64,000 nt of DNA from Massilia sp. Mn16-1_5 (GCF_004798585.1 NZ_PPXQ01000004.1:265114-329113), one strand, 5' to 3'. Shown: positions 41,960 to 50,758, counted from the first letter of the stretch. Program-made: numbers and translations. Notes: a model not told the origin generated them from the letters alone.

Positions 41960-43321
41960 TCAGGCTCCGAGGAAGACGAGGGTGACCGCGGTTCCCGCGC
42001 CGGGCGTGCTGTCGATATGCAGGTCGCCGCCGAAGCGCCGCGCAATGCGCCGCACCAGGGTCAGGCCGACTCCCAGCCCGTCGGCCTTGGTCGTGTAGAA
42101 GGGCTGGCAGATGCGGCTGAGTTGCTCGGGCCCGATCCCGGCACCCGTGTCGCGCACCTCGATGGCGATCTGGCGTGTGTCCGGTTTGCTGCTGCAGGCA
42201 ATGGCGATGGTGCCGCCGTCCGGCGGCATCGCCTCGAGCGCATTACAGATCAGGTTATTCAAGGCCTGGGTCAGCAGCGCGGCATTGGCCTGGATGTCCG
42301 GCAGTCCAGGCGGCACGCTCAGGTCGATGTTCACCTTGCGGCGTTTCAGTTCGCGCGTGAAACCCTCGATGCTGCGTTCGATGATCGGTCCGGGCGCCGT
42401 CGCTTCCTGGCGGTAGTCGGGAGGCGCCGAGTAGGTCAAGAGCTCGCGGATCCAGCGCTCGATGCGATGGACCTCGAGGATGATGTCGGTTGCCGCCTCG
42501 GCGTCCTCGGCCCGGGCCGTTTCCTGCCACAGCTCGGCCGACGACCTGATCGAGGCCAGCGGGTTGCGTATGCCGTGCGCGACGGCGGCAGCCATCTCTC
42601 CCAGGGCATCCATGGTCTCGGACTCGATCAGGCGTTCCTGCTGTGAGCGGATCAGGCGGTCCGCGCGCCGCACGATCCAGAACAGTACCGCGTAGAGGAA
42701 CAACCCGCTACCGATCGAGGTGAGCCATGTGAGCGTGGTGCCCGCCTGAATCGCCCGTGTCAGCGCAATCGGGATGCGGTAGAGCTCGACGACCCCGACG
42801 ACCGTCCTGGTGCCGGCGTCACGCAGGGGAATATACAGTTCGACAAAGCGGGCGCGCGATCCGCCCAGGTGATAGTGCTCGGCCTTTTGCCTGTGCCGGC
42901 CGCCGATCTCGCCGCTCTCGATCTCGAGCTGTCCCTTCAGCGCTTCGGCCAGCTCCGGATTGCCGCCGTACTTCCTCCCTTGCAGCCGCTTGTCGCTCGA
43001 CCAGAGCAGGGTCGAATCGGTGGCGTACACATTGGCCCGCGCGACGTCGGGCATGGCGGCGACATGCTTGAGGAAGGCGGCCAGCCGCTCGACCATCTCG
43101 GGGTGGTCGAGCGAATAACCCTTGGCCAGTTCGGTCTCCATGACATTCTGGACGAAATCCCTGGTGACCTCGGCGTCGCGCTGAAGCAGGCGGTTGGTCA
43201 GGAAGCGCGACATGAGGGCGGCGGAGGCGATCGAGACGATGCAGATCGCGATCAGGCTCAGCAGCAGGAATCGACGCATGAGGTCGAACTGGCTGTGCGA
43301 TTCAGTCTCCAGGCGAGGCAT
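41960..43321 (-). CDS. Membrane sensor histidine kinase
   Basis: Kinase of 453 residues, partner of the NtrC-type regulator. Transmembrane helices at about 15-38 and 196-216 bracket a periplasmic sensor of about 155 residues. The DHp H-box is AAAVAHGIRNPLASIRSSAE with His249; the acidic residue after the His that is typical (HEIRNPL) is Gly here. N box NNLICNALEAM, G boxes DTGAGIGPEQL and GLGVGLTLVRR are complete. Start ATG 43319-43321; an internal Met at residue 15 is an alternative. The signal is unknown. Confidence 0.9.
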   Translation of the reverse strand: MPRLETESHSQFDLMRRFLLLSLIAICIVSIASAALMSRFLTNRLLQRDAEVTRDFVQNVMETELAKGYSLDHPEMVERLAAFLKHVAAMPDVARANVYATDSTLLWSSDKRLQGRKYGGNPELAEALKGQLEIESGEIGGRHRQKAEHYHLGGSRARFVELYIPLRDAGTRTVVGVVELYRIPIALTRAIQAGTTLTWLTSIGSGLFLYAVLFWIVRRADRLIRSQQERLIESETMDALGEMAAAVAHGIRNPLASIRSSAELWQETARAEDAEAATDIILEVHRIERWIRELLTYSAPPDYRQEATAPGPIIERSIEGFTRELKRRKVNIDLSVPPGLPDIQANAALLTQALNNLICNALEAMPPDGGTIAIACSSKPDTRQIAIEVRDTGAGIGPEQLSRICQPFYTTKADGLGVGLTLVRRIARRFGGDLHIDSTPGAGTAVTLVFLGA

Positions 43322-43718
43322 GGTCGTCCGATCCCTCTACGTTGAACCCCGCTTGGCGCCGGGGCGGCCGGCATTGCAAGGACAGCGCGTGCTGTCAATA
43401 CAATGCTGCTTGCATGATACTCCCGCCCGCTGCGCTATCCCATCGTTTTATGTGCATCTTTGCAAGTGTGTTCAGTTGCCAACAAGATTCACGGCAGTCT
43501 GGACAGGAACACGGCGTGTGCGCCGTTGGGGGAAATCACGCAACGAGTGGGTGTAATGCCCCAATTAGTTTTTCCCAGGCAAGACAAACAGCGCGCCATG
43601 CCAGGTCCTGCCCCGTACACGCACCGCGCCATGTCTGGCACGGGTATTGCTGACATCGACCGTATCAACGCCGTTACGGCCGCATCCCGCCGCCGTCGAC
43701 CAACTCGAGGAGAGATCG
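43322..43718. promoter_or_regulatory. Divergent intergenic region, kinase to secreted protein
   Basis: 397 bases without a convincing gene. It carries the sigma-54 promoter at 43636-43651 and, about 110 bases upstream of it, a small dyad ACGGCG-TGTG-CGCCGT (43511-43526) at a position typical of activator-binding enhancers. The remainder is of moderate G+C and shows no other strong repeat. Confidence 0.6.
43636..43651 (+). promoter_or_regulatory. Consensus sigma-54 promoter
   Basis: TGGCACGGGTATTGCT matches the sigma-54 consensus TGGCACG-N4-TTGCW at every position. It lies 68 nt upstream of the ATG at 43719 and points into that gene. A sigma-54-dependent activator and its kinase are encoded divergently next door. 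Confidence 0.85.
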
Positions 43719-44714
43719 ATGAACCTGCACCCGCCAGCCGTATTGAGCACCTTATCGCCCGCATTGCCCTGGCACGGGCGCAAGCGCAGCTGCAAGGCGG
43801 CTGCCGCGGCCCTCTGCCTCTGCCTGCTCTCTCTCTATGGCGGCCAGGCGGCGGCAGCCTCGTCCGAAGGCTGCGAAGGCGGCGGATTCACGGTGCTGGG
43901 CCTGAGAGGGCCGGTCGAGCGCACCGTCGCGGCGAATGCACTCGGGAGCGGGAACCTGATTGCCGTGCGCGGCAAGTACGTCGAGTTCGACATCGACAAG
44001 CGTACTTTCGGGATCCTGAACTACACCCTGACCGGCGCGCCGAACCGGCTCGACCTTACCGGCGGCCGCCGCACGCGGGTCTTCGACAGCAAGCGTCCCG
44101 ACCATCGCGGCCTGGTACTGACGAGCGCAGTGGAGCTCGAACTGGACGGGGAATCGCTGCTCATCCTGCGCGAAGGACCGGGCCTGACCATGAAGATCCA
44201 GGCCAAGGACTGCGCCACCGGCGGCGTGTTCCAGATGGAGCCGGAACGGGCCGACCAGTCCCGGACCAGGTTCACGCACGTGCTGTCCGCCGAAGCGTTT
44301 TATTTCGATAACGGTAACTTCCGCGCACGCGAAGGCGATATCGTTCCGTACAAGGACACGACGATCGAGGTGCCGTCGCGCATCAACTTCGCCAACAACT
44401 TTTCGCGCAAGTTCGTCGGCCGCGACAGCGCGCAGGTGGCGGAGCGGGTGGACGAACCGCGCTGCAGCAACGCCATTCGTACGCGCACCGGTGTCGAGAC
44501 GGTCCTGCATTGCGGCAGGGTGTCGACCTGGCTGGTGGCCAGCGGCGGGCGCATGGGGCAGGTCATGGGCGAGGATGCCGTCGAAGTGGCGCCGCCGGCG
44601 ACGGTCTGCGTCCGGAAATGCCGCGCGCAGAACCGGGTGCGCGGACGCGCGGTCGTGCTGGGCTTCCCGTTCCCGGTGCCGGTCGAGCAACAACTGAAAC
44701 CGCCGTTTCCCTGA
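43719..44714 (+). CDS. Unrecognised exported protein under sigma-54 control
   Basis: Protein of 331 residues, ATG 43719 after GAGGAGAG. The N-terminus carries an extended signal: a 25-residue basic/hydrophilic lead, then LCLCLLSLYGGQAAAASSEG as hydrophobic core and cleavage region. The mature part is rich in beta-strand-type sequence (VRGKYVEFDIDKRTFGILNY, YFDNGNFRAREGDIVPYKDT) and has four Cys in the last third (EPRCSNA, LHCGRV, VCVRKCRA). No family is recognised. The promoter is sigma-54 type, so its expression is expected to depend on the neighbouring two-component system. It could be an envelope or surface protein. Confidence 0.75.
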   Translation: MNLHPPAVLSTLSPALPWHGRKRSCKAAAAALCLCLLSLYGGQAAAASSEGCEGGGFTVLGLRGPVERTVAANALGSGNLIAVRGKYVEFDIDKRTFGILNYTLTGAPNRLDLTGGRRTRVFDSKRPDHRGLVLTSAVELELDGESLLILREGPGLTMKIQAKDCATGGVFQMEPERADQSRTRFTHVLSAEAFYFDNGNFRAREGDIVPYKDTTIEVPSRINFANNFSRKFVGRDSAQVAERVDEPRCSNAIRTRTGVETVLHCGRVSTWLVASGGRMGQVMGEDAVEVAPPATVCVRKCRAQNRVRGRAVVLGFPFPVPVEQQLKPPFP

Positions 44715-44734
44715 TGCGGTCACGGTTCAGAGTG

Positions 44735-44752
44735 ATTCAGGACGTCCTGAAT
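44735..44752. promoter_or_regulatory. Perfect 18-bp palindrome
   Basis: ATTCAGGACGTCCTGAAT is a perfect palindrome, 20 bases after the stop of the sigma-54-controlled gene and 40 bases before the terminator. It could be a protein-binding site, though it is not close to a start codon. Confidence 0.5.
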
Positions 44753-44792
44753 TGTGCCGGCGGACCCCTAAGACGCTCAAACAGGCACATTT

Positions 44793-44818
44793 GCCCGGCC
44801 TCGTGCCGGGCTTTTTTT
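44793..44818 (+). terminator. Intrinsic terminator
   Basis: GCCCGGC (44793-44799), loop CTCGT, GCCGGGC (44805-44811) followed by seven T (44812-44818). A strong rho-independent terminator for the gene ending at 44714. Confidence 0.95.
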
Positions 44819-44822
44819 GCAC

Positions 44823-45338
44823 TCAGAGTTGTGCCAGCGGCACCTGCGCGCCGGCTTCGTCGGCAGCAAGCAGGGTGATCAGGCGCCCCAGATCCTGCTC
44901 CAGCCGGCGCAACGTCGCCTCGTCCAGGCTCGAGAGAGCATCCGGCAGCACGCCGGCAAACGGCATCGGCGCGCTCTTCAGCAGCGGCTCGGCCGCGGGC
45001 AGGGCGCGCAGGGCGACCCCGCGGCGATCAAAACCTTCGCGCGCGGCCGAGACCAGGCCGCGCTGCGTGAGCGTGCGCACCAGGTTGCTGGCCGTCGACT
45101 GGTGGATGTCGAGCGACCGGGCCAGTTCCGTCACGCCGATGCCGGGCGACTGCGCGATCACCGACAGCGCCCACAGCTGCGCGCCGCCGAGACCGGCTTC
45201 GCGCTCGACCTGGCGGAAGTGGGTTTTCACGGAGTTGAAAACGATGCGGAACTGGCGCAGCACGCGCGTGGCGGGCTCGGTCGCCGGATCGGCAGAGTCT
45301 GGCTGCGGGGTTTCCGCAGAGATGGATTGTAAAGACAT
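44823..45338 (-). CDS. MarR-family transcriptional regulator
   Basis: Winged-helix regulator of 171 residues, ATG 45336-45338. A longer frame to 45461 would overlap the divergent gene region. HTH region GVTELARSLDIHQSTASNLV (about 92-111) and wing with LTQRGLVSAAREGFDRRGVA. The Ser/Pro/Glu-rich N-terminus (about 25 residues) precedes the dimerisation helix. Diverges from the penicillin-binding protein gene (139-base gap), so it may control that gene or only itself. Ligand unknown. Confidence 0.85.
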   Translation of the reverse strand: MSLQSISAETPQPDSADPATEPATRVLRQFRIVFNSVKTHFRQVEREAGLGGAQLWALSVIAQSPGIGVTELARSLDIHQSTASNLVRTLTQRGLVSAAREGFDRRGVALRALPAAEPLLKSAPMPFAGVLPDALSSLDEATLRRLEQDLGRLITLLAADEAGAQVPLAQL

Positions 45339-45477
45339 TGTGACATCATAGCGGAAAGTACAAGCTGCCGCGAGCTCGGCAGCGCTTGGCGTGGCCCGCG
45401 GTCCACATGTGCGCCCCATGTGCGGAGGGTGCCGTCGGCTATACTGCGCATGCCAGATCAATTTAGCAAGGAAAATA

Positions 45478-47895
45478 GTGGACCAGGACGAGAAGACCGA
45501 GAGTGGGATTCGGCAGCAGGCGAGGGATTTGTTCGGCAGCGCAGGCGGGAGGGCGAAGGCCGGGGTGCGCCAGGCGCATGGCTTCCTGTCCGGGCGGCCG
45601 CGCCGGCAGCAGGTGCTGATCGTCGGCCTGGCCTCATTCGTGGTGCTGCTCGCCGCCTTTATCGCCTATCTGATCATCCTGATTCCGCTCACGCCGGGCG
45701 TCGACGACCTGAAGCAGGTCACCAGCGCGCGCCCGAGCACGATCCTGTCCGCCGACGGCAAGGAGCTCGGCAGCTTCGAGCAGGGCCTGCAGGAGCGCGT
45801 GAAACTGTCGCAGATCTCGCCGCACGTGATCACGGCCCTGATCGCGACGGAAGACCACCGCTTCTACGACCACCACGGGGTCGACTTCACGCGTATCGGC
45901 GGCGCCATGCTCGCCAGCCTGAAGGGCGATGCGCAAGGCGGCTCAACGATCACCCAGCAGCTGGCGCGCAACATGTTCCCGGAAGAGATCGGGCGTGCGC
46001 GCAGCATCAACCGCAAGCTGAAGGAACTGATCACCGCGATCAAGATCGAGAACACCTACAGCAAGACCGAGATCCTCGAGGCCTACCTCAACACGGTGCC
46101 TTTCCTGTACAACGCGCGCGGCATCGAGATGGCGGCGCGTACCTATTTCGGCAAGCCGGCGTCGAAACTGGACGTGCTGGAAGCGGCGACCCTGGTCGGC
46201 ATGCTGAAAGGGACCTATTACTACAATCCCGTCACCAATCCGGAGCGCTCGCTGGCGCGCCGCAACGTGGTGCTGGGCCAGATGCTCAAGCGCGGCGCCT
46301 TCAACGAGGCGCGCTACAAGGCGCTCGTGAAGCGGCCGCTGCGCCTGGATTTCGAACGCCAGCTTGAACGCAGCGGACGCGACAACCACTTCACCGCCTA
46401 CGTGCGCAAGTGGCTGCTCGAGTGGGCCAACGAAAACGACTACGACCTCGAACTGGACGGCCTGGTGGTGCAGACCACGCTCGATACCAACCTGCAGGAA
46501 GCGGCCCTGCGCGCCGTCGAGAAGCAGGCCGGCGCGTTGCAGGCCGTGGCCGACGTGGAATGGGCCAATCCGACGCCGCCCGGTTCGACCTCGATCGGCA
46601 CCTATACCTCCATGCGCAGCAGCATCGCGCCCTTCGACTACTACTGGCACACCCACGGCGCCCAACTGGACGCATTTGTCCGCGAAACGCCTGACTACCG
46701 CAAGGCGGTGGACGGTGGAGAGGCGCCGGCAGCGGCGCTCAAGCGCATCAAGGCCGACCGCAGCTTCATGCGCCGCCTGAAGGAAGCCAAGTCGCGCCTG
46801 GAAGCGGGCTTCGTCGCCATCGATCCGGCCACCGGCGAAGTGAAGGCCTGGGTCGGCAGCCGCGACTTCGCGCGCGACCAGTTCGACCACGTGGCCCAGG
46901 CCGCGCGCCAGCCGGGATCGACCTTCAAGCCCTTCGTGTACGGCGCGGCGCTCGAAAACGGCATCCCGCCCGAGCAGCCCTACGTCGACGCCGTGATGGA
47001 TATCCGCGCCGCCGACGGCACGGTCTGGCGCCCGACCGACATGTCGGGCACCACGGGGCGCCAGATGACGATGCGCGACGGCCTGGTGTATTCGAAGAAC
47101 ACGATCACGGCCCAGGTGATGCGCGACGTCGGCTTGCCGCCGGTGGTCAAGCTGGCCCAGAACCTCGGCATCCGCCAGAGCAAGCTGTCCCAGGTGCCTT
47201 CGCTGGCCCTCGGTACCAGTCCGGTGACCCTGCTCGAGATGGTCAGCGGCTATGCGTCGATCGCGGCCCAGGGCGAATACCGCAAGCCGGTCTTTGTCCG
47301 CCGCATCAGCGACCGCGACGGCAACGTGATCGCCGACTTCGGCGCCAATGCGCCCGAGCGCGCGATGTCGGCGGCGTCGAGCGCGACCCTGATCGACATG
47401 CTGCGCGGCGTCGTCAACCGCGGCACCGGCACGGCCGTGCGCTACCGCTTCGGCATCAACGGCGACGTCGCAGGCAAGACCGGCACCACCCAGAACAACG
47501 CCGACGGCTGGTTCATCCTGATGCACCCGAACCTGGTGGCGGGCGCCTGGGTCGGCTTCAACGACAACCGCGTCACCATGCGCTCGAGCTACTGGGGGCA
47601 GGGCGGCCATAACGCGATCCTGCTGGTCGGCGACTTCTTCAGGAGCGCGCTGGACGCCGGCAAGATCGACCGCGATGCGCTGTTCCCGGGAGGCCGGCCG
47701 CCGGCGCCGGTGCGCGCGCGCGAGGAGGAGCCGGAAGAGGAATTCATCCAGCCGGGCGACCTGGTCGAGGGCATGCCGGCCGATGCGCCGCAGCCGGAGG
47801 AACCGGCCGCGGACGAGGCCGAGGAAGTCGAGGACGCGCCGATGGAAGGCGTGCCGCCGCCACCGCCGACGCCCGTTCCGACGCCGTTGTATTAA
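45478..47895 (+). CDS. Class A penicillin-binding protein (glycosyltransferase/transpeptidase)
   Basis: Bifunctional peptidoglycan synthase of 805 residues, GTG at 45478 preceded by AAGGAA. One N-terminal membrane helix (about 45-70), then GT51: TEDHRFYDHHGVDFTRIGGA (catalytic Glu), GGSTITQQLARNMF. Transpeptidase domain: PGSTFKPFVYG (SxxK), YSKNTI (SxN) and AGKTGTT (KTG). The C-terminal 60 residues are Glu/Pro-rich and intrinsically disordered-looking, ending in VPPPPPTPVPTPLY, an addition to the standard PBP1 layout. The insertion between the domains is moderate. Probably cell-wall elongation or repair. Confidence 0.94.
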   Translation: MDQDEKTESGIRQQARDLFGSAGGRAKAGVRQAHGFLSGRPRRQQVLIVGLASFVVLLAAFIAYLIILIPLTPGVDDLKQVTSARPSTILSADGKELGSFEQGLQERVKLSQISPHVITALIATEDHRFYDHHGVDFTRIGGAMLASLKGDAQGGSTITQQLARNMFPEEIGRARSINRKLKELITAIKIENTYSKTEILEAYLNTVPFLYNARGIEMAARTYFGKPASKLDVLEAATLVGMLKGTYYYNPVTNPERSLARRNVVLGQMLKRGAFNEARYKALVKRPLRLDFERQLERSGRDNHFTAYVRKWLLEWANENDYDLELDGLVVQTTLDTNLQEAALRAVEKQAGALQAVADVEWANPTPPGSTSIGTYTSMRSSIAPFDYYWHTHGAQLDAFVRETPDYRKAVDGGEAPAAALKRIKADRSFMRRLKEAKSRLEAGFVAIDPATGEVKAWVGSRDFARDQFDHVAQAARQPGSTFKPFVYGAALENGIPPEQPYVDAVMDIRAADGTVWRPTDMSGTTGRQMTMRDGLVYSKNTITAQVMRDVGLPPVVKLAQNLGIRQSKLSQVPSLALGTSPVTLLEMVSGYASIAAQGEYRKPVFVRRISDRDGNVIADFGANAPERAMSAASSATLIDMLRGVVNRGTGTAVRYRFGINGDVAGKTGTTQNNADGWFILMHPNLVAGAWVGFNDNRVTMRSSYWGQGGHNAILLVGDFFRSALDAGKIDRDALFPGGRPPAPVRAREEEPEEEFIQPGDLVEGMPADAPQPEEPAADEAEEVEDAPMEGVPPPPPTPVPTPLY

Positions 47896-47953
47896 TGCTG
47901 ACTGTGGCGGCATGGCCCGCGGCCTGGCGAAACGGTGCGGCATGCACCGGCAT

Positions 47954-48045
47954 GTAACGCGGGCATGCCCGCCCTACGTTACGCACCGATACGGGTTGTA
48001 GAAGCCCGGGACGGTGGTGCACCGTAGGGCGCGCATGCCCGCGGG
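47954..48045. repeat. Inverted pair of GTAGGG palindromes, copy 3
   Basis: Left unit 47954-47981 (identical over 28 bases to 21385-21412) and right unit 48022-48045 (CCGTAGGGCGCGCATGCCCG and on) are in inverted orientation and separated by 40 bases. They sit between convergent PBP and SDR genes (47895 and 48057). Confidence 0.82.
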
Positions 48046-48056
48046 TTTTTCCCGGT

Positions 48057-48896
48057 TCAAAGGATCGGCGTCCCGCCCGTCACGGCAATCCGCGCACCCG
48101 AAATATAGCTGGCCTGATCCGACGCCAGCAGCACATACACCGGCGCCACTTCCGCCGGCTGCCCCGGCCGCTTCATCGGCACCTGCTGCCCGAAACTCTC
48201 CACCTGGTCCGGCGGCATGGTCGACGGAATCAGCGGCGTCCAGATCGGCCCCGGCGCCACCGAATTCACGCGGATGCCTTTTTCCGCCAGCAGCTGGGCC
48301 AGGCCCGCCGTGAAGTTGGCGATCGCGCCCTTGGTGGCGGCATAGGCCAGCAGGGTCGGTTTCGGGTTGTCGGAGTTGATCGAGGTGGTGTTGATGATGC
48401 TGGAGCCGGGCCGCATGTGCTTCACCGCCGCTTTGCAGATGTGGAACATGGCCGTGATGTTGACCTGGAAGGTGTAATCCCATTCCTCGTCCGGGATCTC
48501 CTCGATCGCGTCGTGGCTCATCTGGAAGGCGGCGTTGTTCACGAGGACGTCGATGCGGCCGAATTCCTGCACCGCGCGCTCGACGATGGCGCGGCAGTGG
48601 GCGGGCTCCGCCAGTTCGCCCGGCATCAACACGGCGCGCCGGCCCGCTTCCTCGACCAGGCGCGCCGTTTCCTTCGCGTCATCGTGTTCGTTCAGGTAGG
48701 CGATCAGGACGTCCGCGCCTTCGCGCGCAAAGGCGAGGGCGACGGCGCGGCCGATGCCGCTGTCGCCGCCCGTGATCACGGCCGCCTTGCCGGCCAGCTT
48801 GCCGGAACCCTGGTAGCTCGTTTCGCCGTGGTCGGCCTTCGGGGTGAGTCCGGATTCGCGTCCGGGCGGCTGCTGTTGCTGCGTGGGCATATTCAT
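48057..48896 (-). CDS. Short-chain dehydrogenase/reductase (YghA/Gsp39-like)
   Basis: NAD(P)-dependent oxidoreductase of 279 residues. The N-terminal 38 residues are Gln/Pro/Gly-rich (MPTQQQQPPGRESG) as in the general-stress-type SDRs. Cofactor loop GGDSGIGRAVALAFAREGAD, NNAAFQM, catalytic Ser in NTTSINSDN and the YAATK motif (Tyr-x3-Lys) are all present. Minus strand, single gene. Likely stress-related; substrate not known. Confidence 0.9.
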   Translation of the reverse strand: MNMPTQQQQPPGRESGLTPKADHGETSYQGSGKLAGKAAVITGGDSGIGRAVALAFAREGADVLIAYLNEHDDAKETARLVEEAGRRAVLMPGELAEPAHCRAIVERAVQEFGRIDVLVNNAAFQMSHDAIEEIPDEEWDYTFQVNITAMFHICKAAVKHMRPGSSIINTTSINSDNPKPTLLAYAATKGAIANFTAGLAQLLAEKGIRVNSVAPGPIWTPLIPSTMPPDQVESFGQQVPMKRPGQPAEVAPVYVLLASDQASYISGARIAVTGGTPIL

Positions 48897-48987
48897 CGCG
48901 CTGCTCCTTGTCTGGTGATGGAGCCAGCCATGCTAGCCCACGCCCGGCCGGCCCGGCGCGCGTTCCCCGAAGCCCCGTCAGGCGCCC

Positions 48988-50130
48988 TCAGCTGCCCTGG
49001 TGCAGGCTGCGCAGCGAGGCCGGCTGGCGCGCGCGCGGACCCTCGGGCAGGTCCGGCGCACTTGGTTCGACCGCTTCCTGCAACAGCAGTTGCTGCGCGC
49101 GCGGGGCGGTCGAGATGCCGAGGTCGGCGAACATCTGCATCGAGGCCAGGATGAGCGCCTGCTGGGTGTTCATGAACAGGTCGTAATTGGCGTCGAGGAT
49201 GGTGTAGACGATCTCCCACTCGATGTAGTCCTGGGTGTACTTGCTCAGGTGGGCGCGGTCGAAGCGCACCTTGTCCTGGCGGCCGATGAATTCGGCGATC
49301 GCGGTCGGCACCCTGGCCGCCACCGAGGCCGGCGTGTCGGGGTGGGCGCGCAGGTTGAAGACGATGCGGCGCGTGACCATACGCTTGAAGTTCGAGACCG
49401 TCGACTTCAGCAGCTCGGCGTTCGAGACGATGATCTGTTCGCCGCTGGCGGCGCGCAGGCGCGTCGTCTTCAGCCCGACCTTCTCGACCGTGCCCGAGGT
49501 GCTGGACGTCGAGATGAAGTCGCCGACCTCGAAGGGCTTGTCGATCGCGATCGAGAGCGAGGCGAACAGGTCGCCGAGCACGTTCTGCACGGCCAGGGCG
49601 ATGGCGATACCGCCGATCCCGAGGCTGGCCACAAAAGTAGTGATGTTGATGCCGAGGTTGGCCAGCAGGGCCAGCGCGAAGATCACCCAGACGCTGGTCT
49701 GCAGCACCCAGATGATCAGGGTGTGGGCTACCGTGACCTGGCTGTCGGCGGATGCATGTTCATGGGTGCGGAAGTAGCGGCGCGCAGTGACCTTGATCGC
49801 GCTGTGCAGGTAGATCGCCAGCTGCAGGCCCAGGGTCAGGAACCACAGGTGGCTGACGCGCGCATTCCAGGGCGGCGGCAGGTCGAGCGCCGACAGGCCG
49901 ATCAGGATGCTGGTGGCCAGCACCACGATGTTGCTGGTGCGCGCGAGGGTCTTGCGCAGGACTTCGGCGACGGGACGGTGCGCATGTTCGTCCGACAGCT
50001 TGTCGAGGCGGCGCCGGAACAGCATCAGCAGGCCGTGGATGGCGACGAAGCTGGCGACCGCGAGGGACAGCGCGAACAGGGCATTGGGCAGGGTGATGTC
50101 GAGGGATGCGACAAAGGCGCGGATATCCAC
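48988..50130 (-). CDS. MscS-family mechanosensitive channel
   Basis: Inner-membrane channel protein of 380 residues, GTG start (50128-50130) with AGGAG upstream. N-terminal three to five helices (about 15-180), then the pore helix region SLGIGGIAIALAVQNVLGDL (TM3-like) and the beta domain DKPFEVGDFISTSSTSGTVE, KVGLKTTRLRAASGEQIIVS. The C-terminal region ends in a Pro/Arg-rich tail. It would gate under membrane tension to release solutes during osmotic downshock. Single gene; tail function unknown. Confidence 0.9.
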   Translation of the reverse strand: MDIRAFVASLDITLPNALFALSLAVASFVAIHGLLMLFRRRLDKLSDEHAHRPVAEVLRKTLARTSNIVVLATSILIGLSALDLPPPWNARVSHLWFLTLGLQLAIYLHSAIKVTARRYFRTHEHASADSQVTVAHTLIIWVLQTSVWVIFALALLANLGINITTFVASLGIGGIAIALAVQNVLGDLFASLSIAIDKPFEVGDFISTSSTSGTVEKVGLKTTRLRAASGEQIIVSNAELLKSTVSNFKRMVTRRIVFNLRAHPDTPASVAARVPTAIAEFIGRQDKVRFDRAHLSKYTQDYIEWEIVYTILDANYDLFMNTQQALILASMQMFADLGISTAPRAQQLLLQEAVEPSAPDLPEGPRARQPASLRSLHQGS

Positions 50131-50232
50131 TTTGGGCTCCTTTTTTTATGGAAGAGGGGGCGCAAGGGCGCGCAAGGGTACACGGGTTCCGGCTGCAGGT
50201 CGCCGAATGGCGGCGTAGGGAACACTACGGCG

Positions 50233-50277
50233 TGGCCGCGGGGCGAACCCGCGGCCAGGGCGGACGCATGGCGTCCG
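50233..50277 (-). terminator. Two tandem perfect hairpins after the DUF3606 gene
   Basis: TGGCCGCGGG (50233-50242), loop GCGAA, CCCGCGGCCA (50248-50257), then CGGACGC (50261-50267), loop ATG, GCGTCCG (50271-50277). Both stems are perfect. They follow the minus-strand DUF3606 gene, whose stop is at 50291, and precede the mscS gene on the same strand. Confidence 0.6.
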
Positions 50278-50290
50278 GGAAGGCTCGAAC

Positions 50291-50473
50291 TTACTTGCGG
50301 TTCTTCAGGTGCTGGCGCACGGCTTCGGCCGAGACACCGACTTCGGCAACGGCGCGTTCCAGCTCTTCGCGCGAGACGCCCAGAGCCTCGGTCCAGTGGC
50401 GCACTTCCCACTCTTCGTGCACGTTGATGCGGCTGCGGTCCTGTTGACCGGCTTTTTGCAGATTGTCGGACAT
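50291..50473 (-). CDS. DUF3606-domain small protein
   Basis: Small soluble protein of 60 residues covering the whole DUF3606 module: INVHEEWEVRHWTEALGVSR, EELERAVAEVGVSAEAVRQH. ATG 50471-50473 preceded by AGGAGC. It is one of several small stress-linked proteins (DUF3606) in alpha- and betaproteobacteria with no known biochemical role. It lies upstream of mscS on the same strand but is separated by two hairpins. Confidence 0.85.
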   Translation of the reverse strand: MSDNLQKAGQQDRSRINVHEEWEVRHWTEALGVSREELERAVAEVGVSAEAVRQHLKNRK

Positions 50474-50758
50474 GATGGGCTCCTATTGACGAGTTTGAAT
50501 TGAATATGCCACTGCCGGACGCTCTCGTCGGTTAAGCATTTCACCTTGTGCCCGCATTGCTCGGTTGCAGCTCAGCCGGCAGAAAGTTCCCGCTCATCAG
50601 CTTAGGAAATTGATCGGAATCAGCCCAGCCGTAATCAGAGCCTCGGACATTGCCAGGCTGACTCATCAGTCAGCACTTCGTCAGGCAGCCTCGTGAAGAT
50701 CGATGGGTGAGCCGTGCACTACCTTGGTGCAATTTGGCAACTAACCCGGAGGCCGCAC
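50474..50758. other. Intergenic region between DUF3606 and TolB/amidohydrolase genes
   Basis: 285 bases without a gene. It contains a small dyad GCTGACT-CATC-AGTCAGC (50657-50674). AT content is above the flanking genes. It presumably holds the two divergent promoters; no consensus element was identified. Confidence 0.5.
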
